From: Muscardinus avellanarius
Taxonomy: Eukaryota > Chordata > Mammalia > Rodentia > Gliridae
Length of the DNA: 64,000 nt
Assembly (NCBI GenBank): GCA_963383645.1
Contig: OY726558.1
Location: 181,194,134 to 181,258,133 of the forward strand
Reading direction: 5' to 3'
The notes under the pieces are model-generated. The model did no database searches and was not told where the DNA came from. It worked only from the letters and a program-made list of their open reading frames with translations. A program made the translations under genes and the position numbers. Numbering within the stretch: the stretch's first letter is position 1; each line of letters begins with the position of its first letter. Below are positions 34,601-46,066 of the stretch, one piece after another.

Positions 34601-35028
34601 ACAATTTAGCTATAAAACTAAAAGGAAATTATGTAATTGCTACAAAATTAATAAATCAGGATGGCATTGTTAAGTGAAACATTTGTTAAGGTACAGAAAG
34701 ACAAAAATGGCAAGTATTTCATGATCATACTTATATATGAGATTTATAAACTTTATTCCATAACATTAAAGAGTAGAATGATTACTAGGGAATATAGATT
34801 TTGGGAAGTTTAGAGAAATGTTAGACAAGGAATAAAACATTTCAGTAACAAAAAGGCATTAAGTCTAAGAGTCCTATTCTTTAATATGGTGAATATAGTT
34901 AATAAAGTATTATTGAAAATCACTGAGAGATATGTTTTTTATGTTCTTGCCACAATAAAAGCTGATAATATGAGAGATAGTGCATATGGAAATTACATAG
35001 AATAAGTGTCACATTGTGAATGTATATG

Positions 35029-35034
<6 letters not shown>

Positions 35035-35076
<42 letters not shown>
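35035..35076. repeat. (TA)n microsatellite
   Basis: About 20 TA units between the old L1 and a SINE. Confidence 0.95.
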
Positions 35077-35077
<1 letters not shown>

Positions 35078-35080
<3 letters not shown>

Positions 35081-35230
35081 TAGGCTGAGAAAGGAAGACT
35101 GCAGGTTTGAGGACAGCCTCAGCAAATAGTGAGACTCTCATTAAACTAGCAGAATCCTGTTTCAAAATAAAAGTAACATAGGGCTGGTGATATGTTTCAG
35201 AGGTAGAATGCCCTTCAGTTCAATTCTCAG

Positions 35231-35231
<1 letters not shown>
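35078..35231 (+). mobile_element. SINE (older), partial, sense
   Basis: GGCTGAGAAAGGAAGACTGC, GACAGCCTCAGCAAATAGTGAG and GGGCTGGTGATATGTTTCAGAGG. The first ~30 bp are missing, and a (CA)n run replaces the tail. Confidence 0.85.

Positions 35232-35274
<43 letters not shown>
35232..35274. repeat. (CA)n microsatellite
   Basis: About 21 CA units, from the SINE tail. Confidence 0.95.
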
Positions 35275-35275
<1 letters not shown>

Positions 35276-36225
35276 AAATCTCGTCCAGAGATGAACTGAT
35301 AGCTAGAAGAGACAGAAGACATTTTTTAATGAGTAACCCGGGCCACTCTTGAACTTAAGGGCAGTGGTATTCCTACCAAAGTTTGCAGCATATTTAGGAG
35401 TGCCATATATTTTCAAAATGCAGAAATTCACATTAAAGTTGTACAAATTACAACAATTTGAAACATTTTTCTAATTTAATAAAGTAAAAGTTTGAGAGGA
35501 TATTTAATAATAAGTCTCAAAGCAAAGTTGTTTCTGGATATGGAGAAATATTTGAGAGTTATCTTTTGTCCCAATTTTATCTTCTTGGTAAATATTCATA
35601 GGTTGCAATTGGTCATTTGCTTGTAGTAATAATATTGCTGAATATCTGTAGAACTTTTCCAAGCAGGTCTATGAGTGCCAGATATTGATCTAGCAAAGTC
35701 CTGGATCAAATCCATTTTAATTTGCTTTTCCATTTTTATCTTCCTATGGGGGGCTACATTTCTGCCTAGTCTGCTAGAAAATAAACTCATTGCTAATTAT
35801 AGTGCTTATATTTCTTCATATAACTAGCAAGGGCAGCACTGACATTGGATTTTATTATATAAAATACTATCGATATAGAAAATTATTATTAGATTTTTTA
35901 TAGATGAGCCACACATGTGCCATTTATCCTATCGCCAGAGAGATTAGAAATAACTATATTCTATATATATGATGCAGTTTATGTCATAACAATTCAGAAA
36001 TATCTTGGATAGCTCTTTTACATCATAGTACATACAATGTTTTATAGACACATTCTAGTGCTGAGTGTGGGAGTGAGAAAATGTGGCATAAATATGGCAG
36101 ATATACCATTTAACTTGAAAAAATGTTAGCAGTTGTAAAGTCAATAATTTCTTTTTCAAAACTATTATTAGGCTATATAATTTAAAAAACCAATATGTTA
36201 GCCACAGATGAGACTCATTAAAAAT
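35275..36225. other. AT-rich sequence without recognised feature
   Basis: No supported gene or repeat. Confidence 0.5.
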
Positions 36226-36235
36226 GTGAGGTTCA

Positions 36236-36441
36236 GCCAGGTGTGGTGGCGCACGCTTGTAATCACCGTGCTTAGGTGGTGGAGACAGGAGGATCATACA
36301 GGTTCGAAGCCAGCCTCACTGGCTTAAGAGACCCTGTTTCCAAATAAAATATAAAATAGGTCTGAGAGTGTAGCCCAGAGGTAGAAGCCCCCTGGGTTCC
36401 ATCCCCAGTACCACCAAAAAAAAAAAAAAAAAAAAAAAAAG
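36236..36441 (+). mobile_element. B1-dID-like SINE
   Basis: GCCAGGTGTGGTGGCGCACGC, B box GGTTCGAAGCC, ATAAAATAGGTCTGAGAGTG. The ID tail is of the ancestral form (CCCTGGGTTCCATCCCC). Perfect TSD GTGAGGTTCA at 36226-36235 and 36442-36451. Confidence 0.95.
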
Positions 36442-36451
36442 GTGAGGTTCA

Positions 36452-36884
36452 TCAAATTTTAAGGATTTTCATGGATAACATTATATTAGACAACATATAT
36501 TGACATTTTAATGTTATTAGAAGAATATTTTATACCAGGCTCATTATTGTTTTAGCTATAGCCACATCATATCTTAGAAACTGGTCAAAGCACAAATTTC
36601 TCAATGGGATATTAAGTAGTAAGAATATTGTTACCAATATCAAGAGAAAAAAGGCAAAATTAATTTTATTTTCTTCCAGCAGTATACAGAGGTTACCTTT
36701 GAAGATAAATTATATTATTTATTACATATACTTTATTTTAGTGACTTAAAATATATAATATCTAGATTTTGGGAAGAATGACACGTTTGTAATTTGGAGC
36801 TTACAAAAGCAATTATGAAATGAAATTTATTTTTATTAGTTAAGTCACTTCACTGGTATAAAACAAAAAAAATTTAAATTAAAT
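36452..36884. other. AT-rich sequence without recognised feature
   Basis: No supported gene or repeat. Confidence 0.5.
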
Positions 36885-37432
36885 TCATGTGATACTAGCC
36901 TCATAGAAAGTATTTTGGAGAATTCTATCTCTTTCAATTTCTAGGAACAAGTTGTGAAGTACTGGGATTAGTTCTTCACTAAAGGTTTTGTAGAATTCAG
37001 CTGGAAACCTGTCAGGGCCTGGTACTTTTTTTGATGGCAGAATTTTTATTGCTGCTTCTATTTCTTTGCTTACTATTGGTTGGTTTAGGCTTGCTATGTC
37101 CTCTTGGTTCAATTTAGGTAAGATATATGTGTTTATAAATCTATCAATTTTTTCCCATGTTTTCCAGTCTATTGGAGTATAAATTTTCAAAATAGTTTCT
37201 GGTAATCCTTTGAATTTCCCCACTGTCTATGGTAATGTGTGCTTTTTTATTTCTGATTTTAATAATTTGAGTTGATTCTCTCTTTCTTTTGATTAAGTTG
37301 GCCAGGGTTTTATTAATCTTATTAATCTTTTCAAAGAATCTCCTTTTGTTTTGTTGATCCTTTGAGTTGTTTTTTTAATTCTGTATTTTATTTATTTATG
37401 CTCTGATTTTAATTATTTCCTGTAATCAAAGA
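36885..37432 (-). pseudogene. L1 ORF2 fragment, inverted 5' part of a twin-primed L1
   Basis: The minus strand reads an open 112-codon segment of L1 ORF2 from the linker into the RT domain. The hallmark run LNQPIVSKEIEAAIKILPSK is followed by KVPGPDRFPAEFYKTFSEEL and FYEASIT, corresponding to the region before RT motif 1. It is not a gene: it starts and ends abruptly. At 37433 the sequence switches to plus-strand ORF2 further downstream, the signature of 5' inversion by twin priming. Confidence 0.88.
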
Positions 37433-37797
37433 CTCGTAAATTAGACCAGACACTGTGACGTTATTAGAGGAGGGCATAGGCTCAACACTCCAACATATAG
37501 GCACAGGCAATAATTTTCTTAACAAGACCTCCAAAGCACAGGAAATTAAACCAAGAATTAATTAACAAGTGGAACGGCATCAAACTAAAAAGTTTCTTCT
37601 CATCAAAGGAAACCATCAAAAACCTAAAGAAAAACCTACTAAATGGGAGAAGATATTTACCAGCCACCACTCTGACAGAGGGCTGTTATTCAGAATATAC
37701 AAAGAGCTCAAAATACTCTACACTAGCAAAAGAACCCAATCAAAAAATGGGCAACTGAATTGAATAGACACTTCATAGAAGAAGAGATACAAATGGC
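37433..37797 (+). pseudogene. L1 ORF2 C-terminal region, left part
   Basis: Plus-strand ORF2: AACGGCATCAAACTAAAAAGTTTCTTC, then the frame MERHQTKKFLLIKGNHQKP, PTKWEKIFTSHHSDRGLLFR and IYKELKILYTSKRTQSKNGQ. It is cut at AAATGGC by the LTR at 37798 and resumes at 39311. Confidence 0.88.
37792..37797. repeat. 6-bp target-site duplication, left
   Basis: AATGGC, repeated at 39311-39316. It flanks the long LTR. Confidence 0.8.
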
Positions 37798-37998
37798 TGT
37801 TGCCGACGGGCTCAGTCCTGTGGGGGGGCGAGTCCACTCACGGTCGGGAGCCTCAGAAAGATGGGGCAAAAGGCAGGTGAAATTCTGCAGAATCTTATCT
37901 GCAGTGGTTCTTTACCCTCTATGAATTCCTTAAATTTTTAGGTACGACACTTTGGAAAAGAACCTGAGATGGACAAAGGCTTCTTGAGCCAATGACAC

Positions 37999-38004
37999 TT
38001 TATT
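37999..38004 (-). terminator. Polyadenylation signal of the long LTR
   Basis: AATAAA on the minus strand, very close to the TATA box. Confidence 0.65.
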
Positions 38005-38020
38005 ACAAAAAAAACCAAAA

Positions 38021-38026
38021 TTTATA
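38021..38026 (-). promoter_or_regulatory. TATA box of the long LTR
   Basis: TATAAA on the minus strand, about 220 bp from the U5 end. Confidence 0.65.
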
Positions 38027-38283
38027 CCCTTCACCAGTAAAGTTAATAATAAGAGAAGAAGGGGGTGGGTGTAATCACTGTGAAATAATAATGAATGACA
38101 TGTAAACAAAGGTAATAAAACTAGTCCTTCAGCTAGCTGTTGATCTTCGAGAGATTAACTCCCTCCGGATTCTTTCTCAGGTTTTGCAGATAAGCAGTTC
38201 CAAACAGGCATGCCCAAGGCTTGGGGGCTTCTCGGGGAATCTTCTTTAACTTTCTTGGAACTTTCCATCTTTTTGGGCTCAGT

Positions 38284-38514
38284 TCATATAGCAAGTGTGG
38301 GGAGATGTGGTGATTCAGGTGGATGTGATGGAGTTTCTTCAGGTGTTGGCATCTTATCTTCTAAATCTGAAAGCTTGAGCAAACTCACAACACAGTTTTG
38401 CAGACAAAATACCACAAACAACACCACAAAGTTCTTGGTTTTAATTGTCAGATGTATTTCCTTAACTGCTGAGCACTCTTCTTTAGACAACAAGCCTATT
38501 AAAAGCCTACTCAT
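38284..38514 (-). other. 76-codon frame in the U3 of the long LTR
   Basis: Sense-strand frame inside the LTR. A basic segment precedes a hydrophobic stretch (FVVLFVVFCLQNCVVSLL, about residues 30-47) and a short acidic, proline-rich tail. It could be the remnant of an Env C-terminus overlapping U3, a remnant of a U3-encoded accessory protein, or chance. Too short to decide, and very unlikely to be a functional gene. Confidence 0.25.
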
Positions 38515-39310
38515 CTTTAATAATCCATTTCTCTGTCACAAACCCTCTGCAACCTGCTTCTAACTTTCTAATTTCTTTCTTTCCCAGTTGGGACTTCCTT
38601 ATGATAAGCTCTTTTTCATGCAAAAATGCTTTTCTTACTCTTACGGTATTTCATTTCCTTCATACATATATATTTAGAACGTCTGTCCTTTATTTAGTCA
38701 TATTCATTTCTAACTATGCGGTCAGCCTCTGTCTCCATGAATGCTCATACTGAGGTAAAAGTCAACAATCTTTCTCCTTGAGTCTATTGTATTTGGGCAA
38801 CTAAGTTGTTTATCAACTAAATTGCTTTACGGTCACACACAAGGTTTTTATCTTCTCTGTCTCTAGGCAGGATCTCAAGGGTAAACAGAGTTACCTTAAA
38901 CTGAGCTACCTTACCGGAGTTAATAGCTTAACCTAAATTAGTGATTGGAATGAGGGTCGGAGGCCATTTGTGATTGCTGCAGCTGGAGTGCTTATCACAG
39001 CATCTGAGTTCTGGCCAGTTTTTATTATTATTGAGCAGAGCCAAGGGCGTTTAGACAAATTATTAGAGAATTTATTTCCTCAGACTCAATTTCTTTCATA
39101 GTCCTGTTCTCACATCACCGGAGCAATTCATGTAGAGAGTTAAAAGAATACTAGAAGAATAATAGTTATGCAAGAATATCTAAAAGTGGAAAGATGCTTT
39201 TGGCCAGCGAGCACACCTTCTCTCGGGGCTTATTTCTCACTTTGAGATTTTGCCTATTTAACTGCGAAAATGCAGATGCCAAGAGAGCATGGCTTTTGCT
39301 GGTATCTGCA

Positions 39311-39870
39311 AATGGCCAATAGATACATGACAAAATGTTCCATTTTATTAGCTAACAAACAGATGCAAATCAAAACTATACTAAAATTCCATCTAACCCC
39401 AATAGAGTAGCAATCATAAAAAAGTCAAATAACAACAAATTCTGCTGAGGCTGTGGGGAAAGAGGAACTCTTTTACACTGTTGGTGGGAGTGCAAAGAAG
39501 TTCAGCCACTGTGGAGGTCAGTGAGGAGATTTCTTAGAAAACTGGGAATGGATCCATCATATGATCCTGCTATACCACTCCTAGGTATCTTTCCAAAGGG
39601 ATTGAAATCAGGGAACTACAGGAACATATGGATACCCATCTTCATAGCAGCACAATTCACAATAGTTAAAATACGGAGCCACCCTAGGTCTCCATCAACA
39701 AATGAATGGATTGCAAAATTATGGGAAATATACACAATGTAATTCTACTCTGCTAAAAAGAATAGCAAAATTATGTCATTCACAAGAAGATGGAAAGACC
39801 TGGAGAACATTATTTTAAGTGAAATCAGCCAAGCACAGAAAAAGAAAGGACATATGTTTTCTCTAATATG
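39311..39870 (+). pseudogene. L1 ORF2 C-terminal end, right part
   Basis: Continues the ORF2 interrupted at 37797. The frame has RRFLRKLGMDPSYDPAIPLL, GIFPKGLK, FIAAQFTIVKI and NEWIAKLWEIYTM. The rodent L1 ORF2p C-terminus has the same order. A stop codon falls right after IYTM, before the expected YYSA-like segment, so the copy is inactive. Confidence 0.92.
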
Positions 39871-40172
39871 CCCAAACTAGGGAGTATTAGGGATTCCAGA
39901 ATGACTTCAGATAATGGAGGGGACACCTTAGCAAAGACAGAAGAAAGGATAGGAGAGAAAGAAGGCTGAGGTTAATTAATGGAGAAGCTACATTGGAATA
40001 TGTGTAGAAGTTTGAATGTAGCATGGTCAACCTTGAACACTCATTTTTTTTTTGGGGGGGGGAAGGGAAATATGGGAAAAGTGCACCAAGCACTGTGTGT
40101 GAATATATGCCATTTTCAATATGATCCACATAAAAATAAAATAAAATATATATAAAAATAAATGTATTACAA
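39871..40172 (+). mobile_element. L1 3' UTR and A-rich tail
   Basis: Same 3' UTR type as 10171-10492: CCCAAACTAGGGAGTATTAGGG, GGAGAGAAAGAAGGCTGAGG, a G-rich run near 40052-40065, then AAAATAAAATAAAATATATATAAAA. It closes the twin-primed L1 that begins at 36885. I could not find a clear TSD. Confidence 0.85.
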
Positions 40173-40787
40173 AATACTTTTAATGTGTAGTAGAATGTAG
40201 TAGAATGTCAAACTGGGGATTGATTTTGAATCTAAACTTAATTGTATGATGTTTAAAAGTATTGTTTTAATATATTTTTCAGTTTTCTAGTTGTTTAAGG
40301 AAGGAAGATAAAGCCAGTCTAAGTTATTCCATCATGTCTCTCTTTTATTAGATTTTCTTTGTGTGTGAGATTCACCCTCAAAAGCTGTAATGAACTATTA
40401 AACCCAAATTACAGATATGTGTTATTAAAAAACAACCTTTAAACTCTTAGTTTATTTCAATTCCTACCACACAGGTAGAAGAAACCAAATAAATCAATTG
40501 TAACCAATTCAAAGTAAAAGAAAATATGAACTATTTCTTCTATATTACTATTTCATAACAAAACTATTTTATCAGAGAAATAGGGACAGAGAGTTTCCCC
40601 TTCCAATTTTATAAGAAATAAGTTAATAAGTGAAATCTGAGAGGCAGTTTCTAAAAACTCTGGCTGTGTTCACAGTTCAACATGGATGTATGCATGTGTA
40701 TAAATGCTAATTTTAATGTTAGTTTATGTTGTGATGTGCATAAATATAACAGCACTTAACTTAGAACTGGAGGCATTCTGTCTTCAA
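40173..40787. other. AT-rich sequence without recognised feature
   Basis: No supported gene or repeat. Confidence 0.5.
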
Positions 40788-40946
40788 GTGACACCCCTAT
40801 TTCTTTATATTTTTATTTGGAAACAATGTTGTGCTAAGTTGCTGAAATTCTCTTGAAATTCCTGAGGCTGGCTTCAAACCTGTAACCCTCCTGTTTCAGC
40901 CTCTCAAATAGTGTGATTACAGGCCTGCCTCACTATACCCAGTTGT
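40788..40946 (-). mobile_element. SINE (older), partial, antisense
   Basis: TTTGGAAACAATGTTGTGC, CCTGAGGCTGGCTTCAAACC, TTTCAGCCTCTCAAATAGTG and CCTCACTATACCCAG. The ID-like end is missing. Confidence 0.75.
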
Positions 40947-40964
40947 ATCTCATTTTTTATTCAA

Positions 40965-40966
<2 letters not shown>

Positions 40967-41007
<41 letters not shown>
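40967..41007. repeat. (GT)n microsatellite
   Basis: About 20 GT units between two antisense SINEs. Confidence 0.95.
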
Positions 41008-41008
<1 letters not shown>

Positions 41009-41190
41009 CTGTGTCAATGTGTGTGGTACTGGGGATTGATCCAGGATTCAGCTACACTTGGAGCCTTTGTAAAAAGAATTTAAATTAGGGTATTGCTAAA
41101 TTACTGGGTATTGGCCTTGAACCTGGAACTTTTCTATCTCAGCTGCCCAAGTATTGGGATTTCAGGTGTGTGCTACCATATCTCTTTGGA
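41008..41190 (-). mobile_element. SINE (older), antisense
   Basis: GTGGTACTGGGGATTGATCC, TTGGCCTTGAACCTGGAAC, TATTGGGATTTCAGGTGTGTGC. The middle is diverged. Confidence 0.75.
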
Positions 41191-42844
41191 TTCTGATACA
41201 ATACTTTTTATACATCTAGTTGTTTCAAATATATGAACTCAACTCAGAAAAATTTTGAGTGCTAAATTACTATCATCCCTTTAATCAAGCTTTGCTTGGA
41301 ATTTCTGAAAATTTCTGGTACTTCAGAGAAACAAGAAGCAATACACTATATGTAGCATTACATAAGAGTTTACTATTGTAGGGTCAGGAAGAGTTTGTTT
41401 GTCTTTGTTTACATTAGAGTAATTTCATCTCAGCAAATTGGTCTCTTTATTCAAACTGAGCTGAGCTGAATTCACTCTGTTGTTTAAAAGGTTTGCCCAT
41501 TTAGAAACAAATGAAGAGCTAATCTAGTTCCTGTTGTTTATTGTTATGCAAAACCATCACATTTGTTTCTGAAAATGTAGAGATTTATGTATACTACATT
41601 GTTTGGTATTACATTAAACTCAGTATGACAAATAAAGGTCTTTTCCTTGAGATCTTTTTTTTTTTCTTTTTTTGGTAATCCAAACATCACCATTTGATAC
41701 TTAGTTAAAAATATATAGTATCTGTATAGTAATTTTACCGATAGAGAGATACTTCTGTAAATAGGTCACTGGGTGCAAAGCACAAAATGTTTCAATGCTA
41801 ATCAACATCTTGCAAGTCAAAATGAGAGTGTTCATAAAGGCCTCTAGCACTCTGAACATTATTATGATGTATGATTACAAAGAATCAATAAAATACATGC
41901 ATACATACATAAATAAATGTGTACTTTAAAAATAATTTCATGCTTTTGTTTGTTTTGTTTTTGTTTTTTGCAAGGCAAAGAATTTGACTTCTGCACAAGG
42001 TCATACAACTGACAAAAATCTGGTAAGTAAGTGCAGTGAGCAGGAGATTCATTGGGAATTTTATCTCTGACAAGAACCTGACTCTTGCCCAGATTGGTGA
42101 GGCTTTGGGTTCACAACTCTGCACAAGTGCCAGTTGCTCAGAGTTACATCTATTTTAAAATATTGTACTATAATAGTAGTGCATAATTTAAGAAATTCTG
42201 CCATAAGCTAGAATGTTGAAGATAAGCATAGTAGACAGGGTAGAACCATCAATGACTCAGTATGAGGTGATGAGAAGCTTGGAATGCATTTACTTTCAGA
42301 GCTGTGGGAAGCACACACTCTTTACTTCCTGATGTTATTTCTGCAAATGATTAGTTCTTGGGACTAGAAGCACTGTCACACAAGAGATGGGGCTTCTCAC
42401 TTTCTTTTGACTTGTTACTGGGTTCCCACTGTGAGAGCTAACCCTTTTACTTCTGGAAGGCCTACAAGAGAACTCTTCCAGCTGATTTCAGACATTATAT
42501 TTTTCACAGTAAGAATACTAGTAGAATAGGTGGGAAGGATAAAATAAAATAGAATCCTGATCTCTTTTCTTCCCCTCTAGGTATTTTCCAGCTGTAGGAA
42601 GTTTTGTTGTGGTTTCTGATAAAAACTATTTCTCCCTCTTCTAAGTCAGTAAGGGGTCAAGATATTAAATTGGATGTAAAAGTGTTTGTTCAAATGGTAT
42701 TCTGTCAATAATACCTGACTTGGTTCAACTAATTTATCTACAACTCTGGATGTACCTTTTCATTATCGTTTTTCCAGAGAAACTTTTATATGCTTTATAC
42801 AAGATAATTTGTCATTTTTTTAAACTGCTAGTCTTTCTTCTAAA
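41191..42844. other. AT-rich interval without recognised feature
   Basis: No supported gene. A short stretch at 41960-42010 (GCACAAGGTCATACAACTGAC) faintly resembles antisense MIR but is too short to call. Confidence 0.45.
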
Positions 42845-42965
42845 TAATAACCTAATAAAGAACAGGTAGTTTTGTTTGTTTTATTCACAGATGTATTTCT
42901 AGTATCTAAAACAATCTAGTGCCCAGAACATAGTAGTACCTCATAAGTATCTGTCAAATGGAATA
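42845..42965 (+). mobile_element. L2-like 3' end (ancient)
   Basis: TTTTATTCACAGATGTATTTCTAGTATCTAAAACAATCTAGTGCCCAGAACATAGTAGTACCTCATAAGTATCTGTC follows the known LINE-2 3'-end order (stated here in pieces: TATTC, CTAG-ATCTA, AGTGCC-ACATAGTAG). Confidence 0.65.
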
Positions 42966-44394
42966 GTCAATATTATAAGTATAAAATTTCCTCTTGTCTA
43001 CAGAAAAATTTGTGTCTCATTTTACATCTCTTTAAAGTTGAGCAAAGGTCAAGCATTTCCATGGCATTGTGATGAAGGATAAAGAAATAAACAGGTAGAA
43101 AAGAGATAAGCAGGAGGAAAAAATAAAATATAACTTTAATACAGGAACCTGGTGCTAAACTGTCTCAACCTTTACTCACCAAACCAATTTTCTTTCTTGG
43201 GCCTGACTCTCTCAAATTCCTAGAAAATATGTAGATTCTTAAGTTTGCTGAAAGATACTAATTGTCTTATGCATTTTCAACAGGATTGATATGTTGCCTT
43301 GAAAAATCTATAATTTAGGGGTTTTCCCAGCTCTTCTGTTGATCAGACAATAAAGATCTTGGTCAGCTGAGGATCCTAAGTGTACCGGTATTAGGAATGG
43401 CCTAGGAAGATTTGAGAAATCTCTGATTATTAATAGATATATTTCACAAATTGGGTGAGGGGTAGATCTGTGAAAGGACTTGGTTTCTGCCAAGAAGCAG
43501 GCAACTATTGTAACGCAAATTAACCTAGCTTAAGGTAATTAGCAAGTCAATAGGAGAGGGGAACTAGGAGTTCCTCATCCTCATTCTAAAGACAGGGTTA
43601 CATAATTGGATAATCTAGCTAGGATGGGAAGAGGGGTTTGACATTCTTGAAAGGAGACACCTTGGCAGGAAAGTAAGGGGAGGAACTTTATAGGGACTTT
43701 TACTACATCAGAATTATGTGAAACAAGATGGAGGATGTCATGTGTATAAAAAGTCTGTTTCATGTTTTGTACTTCAGTGATTTCATTTGAAGCACCCCCT
43801 CATATAATGTTACTCCTGGGTAACTTGAAGCTGTAACTATCTTCTATATTTCTATCTTTTTAATAAGCTCCTTTAAATCTTCAGCAAGAGTCTGGGCTAT
43901 TGCATATTTATCCTTAGCTCAGGACAAGAACCCATGGTTTTTGTGTTTTTTTGTGTGTGTGGTTTTGAGGGGAATTATTCCCAGGGGTCCATCAAAGGTC
44001 CCTGGGGACAGTTTCCCCAGACAGTAACGGTCACAGTCTAAAAAACATAACACTAAGGATGACCAGACCACCAGAAACTCCCTGGAGACTACCTGAGGTC
44101 ATTCTCAAATAAGTTTTGTCTGCATACCCTTCATAACAGCCCCCTATAAAAGAATCTCAAGACCCCAAATGCATTTCTCTCTTACTTGAAATGACCCACA
44201 TCCTTTCTTGAATTTGTATTTTATACTATCCCAGGTAAACCTGTCTATGTCTCAGAATGACATATCCTAAAATTATTTTTATATAAAATAAGGCAAAGAC
44301 CCTGTATAGATTTTGAGGTGAAGAATCAACTCTTTCCCATGATAATTGGACCACAAAAGATGAGGGCTATGGTGAGAAGGAATAGAATGTGTAG
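42966..44394. other. Unassigned interval, possible ancient LTR pieces
   Basis: 43490-43870 contains AACAAGATGGAGGATG, GTGTATAAAAAGTCTG and TTTTTAATAAGCTCC. 44030-44230 contains CCCCCTATAAAAGAATCTC. Both have promoter-like and AATAA-like elements in LTR order, but I cannot name a family and see no clear ends. Confidence 0.3.
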
Positions 44395-44545
44395 CTGTAA
44401 GTGCAGACTTAGAAGCACTTAAATTTGCCTTCAACTCACTGTGTGATCTGGGGAAAGTTGTTTAACATCTCCATTTCTCATTTTCACCATCTGACATATG
44501 ATCTCCCATTTAACTCAGTTCTCCAGGATATAATGAGGGTAAAGT
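44395..44545 (+). mobile_element. MIR (ancient tRNA-SINE), sense
   Basis: TTCAACTCACTGTGTGATCTGGGGAAAGTTGTTTAACATCTCC is followed by TTTCTCATTTTCACCATCTG. This matches the MIR core (CTGTGTGACCTTGGGCAAGTT, TCAGTTTCCTCATCTG type). Confidence 0.75.
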
Positions 44546-45706
44546 CTTCTGAAAAAAATATCTTATTATGGGCTCCCATTATCATGACAGAGTTTATTGC
44601 CTCTCATAGGAAGCACAACATAAGAATCAATAGCACTAAAAGACTCTGGATTTCCTGAATTTTATTAGGATGATTATATTTTGATTTTTGTAGACAATAT
44701 GGCAGCAGAATTAATTTTGTAGTTAATAAAATTTTTTTCTTAATGACATCACAGATATTAGACTCTAAAAAATTGGTATAGATTTAACTCAGAACTCAAT
44801 GAACTATAACAAATTGGTTTTCTCTTTTTTCTTTTTTTCTTTTTACATTTCCTTCTTAGAGAATATTAAAACTCACTGGAAGCAAAAGAATTGACAGAGT
44901 TTGTGGTTCTTTCAGGTTTTTTGAATTTTCAGCTATGCTTGAGAATAGTAAAGTGTAAGGTATTTATATTTAGAGTGTAAATGGCAGAACTGGTTATATT
45001 TAGTCCTGACTTTTATTCATGCTTTGTAAATTTTGTCGATGCTGGCTTATAATGAAATGGTTTAATGTAGCCTGTGACTTGCCAGCCCTTTGGAAAGTAA
45101 GAAAGATACTTGAGAACCTTTGAGTTAGAAACTTCAACTTTGTAAGTTTTAGAAAATCAGCGCTCCTGCAACATAACATGACAGACCTATATCAGTTATA
45201 TAAGGAACCAAAATACACACAAATATGGGTTGGTCGAGACAATTAAAAGGAAAAATAATATAATTCTTAGTTAAAGGGGAGAACTCATTTATTGCCATTT
45301 ATTTTTCTTTGAGAGAAGAATATTTAGGAAATCATTGTGGATATAGGTAATAGAGTTCATCTTCAGTGTCATTTTATGGAACTACAGCTATTGTAATAAT
45401 TGCTATTATAGAAAACTCATTTTATTTTTTTATAGTTAGCTAGGATGGACAGAATGGGATCATAGAATGAAGAGAAGTAAAATTTGAAATGGAAAATAGA
45501 CTAGTGACTTCTTGGTAGATGAGAATAATGTTAATAATATGTTCTGCAGATGACTAGAGTTTATCAACCTCAATTTTTTGGTGCACAAAATCTGTGATTT
45601 AAGGCTTATTTTGAATACTCTAGCTCATCAGAAAAAATTGAGGATAAAGTAGAAGTGAAAAATAAAGATGAATGCCTCTTTGTTGGGGTCTTCAACTAAA
45701 CTGCAC
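44546..45706. other. AT-rich sequence without recognised feature
   Basis: No supported gene or repeat. Confidence 0.5.
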
Positions 45707-46066
45707 TGCTGTGGTCTGAAAAATTAGGTCCTCCCAAATTTATATGTTCACATTCTAACCTGCAATATGATGATGTGAAGTCAGGAGCTTTGGGAAGTGA
45801 TTAAGTTATAAGGGTAAAACTTTCATGTATTGGAATTAGTACTTCTTTAAAAGACCCACAAAAATGCCCTTTACCTCTTCTAATTTGAAAAAATGTAGGC
45901 TGAAGGCATTGTCTCCAAGGAAATGGGCCCTTGCCAGGTGCCAAGTTCACTAGCACCCTAATCTTTTATTTCTCAGTCTCTGGAACCATAAGATGCAAAT
46001 TTCTGTTATTTACAAGAAACCAAGCATATGGTATTTCCTCATAGGAATCTAAAAGACTAAGACACA
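45707..46066 (+). mobile_element. Ancient MLT1/MST-type MaLR LTR
   Basis: TGTGGTCTGAAAAATTAGGTCC, CAATATGATGATGTGAAGTC, GGAGCTTTGGGAAGTGATTAAG, AATGGGCCCTTGCCAGG, ATGCAAATTTCTGTTATTTAC and AAAGACTAAGACACA are the ordered landmarks of MLT1-type LTRs. Confidence 0.8.

Larger units (their letters stand above)
34390..34945 (+). mobile_element. Old L1 3' region (L1M-type), sense
   Basis: TTGGGTATATATACCAACATAGGAGATTAAATCAGTATG, AGAGATGTCTATGCTCCATG, AATTTAGCTATAAAACTAAAAGG, GTTAAGTGAAAC, TATTTCATGATCATACTTATATATG and GGTGAATATAGTTAATAAAG appear in the standard order of an old L1 3' end. It contains a 26-bp duplication and a (CA)n run. Confidence 0.75.
37798..39310 (-). mobile_element. Solo long LTR, betaretrovirus-like (class II ERV)
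   Basis: A 1513-bp insertion in an L1, with TG...CA termini (TGTTGCCGACGGG at one end, GGTATCTGCA at the other) and a 6-bp TSD. On the minus strand, TATAAA (rc of 38021-38026) is followed 16 bp later by AATAAA (rc of 37999-38004) and a GC-rich U5-like end. A polyadenylation signal next to the TATA box, with a very short R, and a U3 above 1 kb are known for the MMTV group and relatives. I see no second LTR, primer-binding site or gag-pol, so this is a solo LTR. The family assignment is inference from layout, not from a match. Confidence 0.75.
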
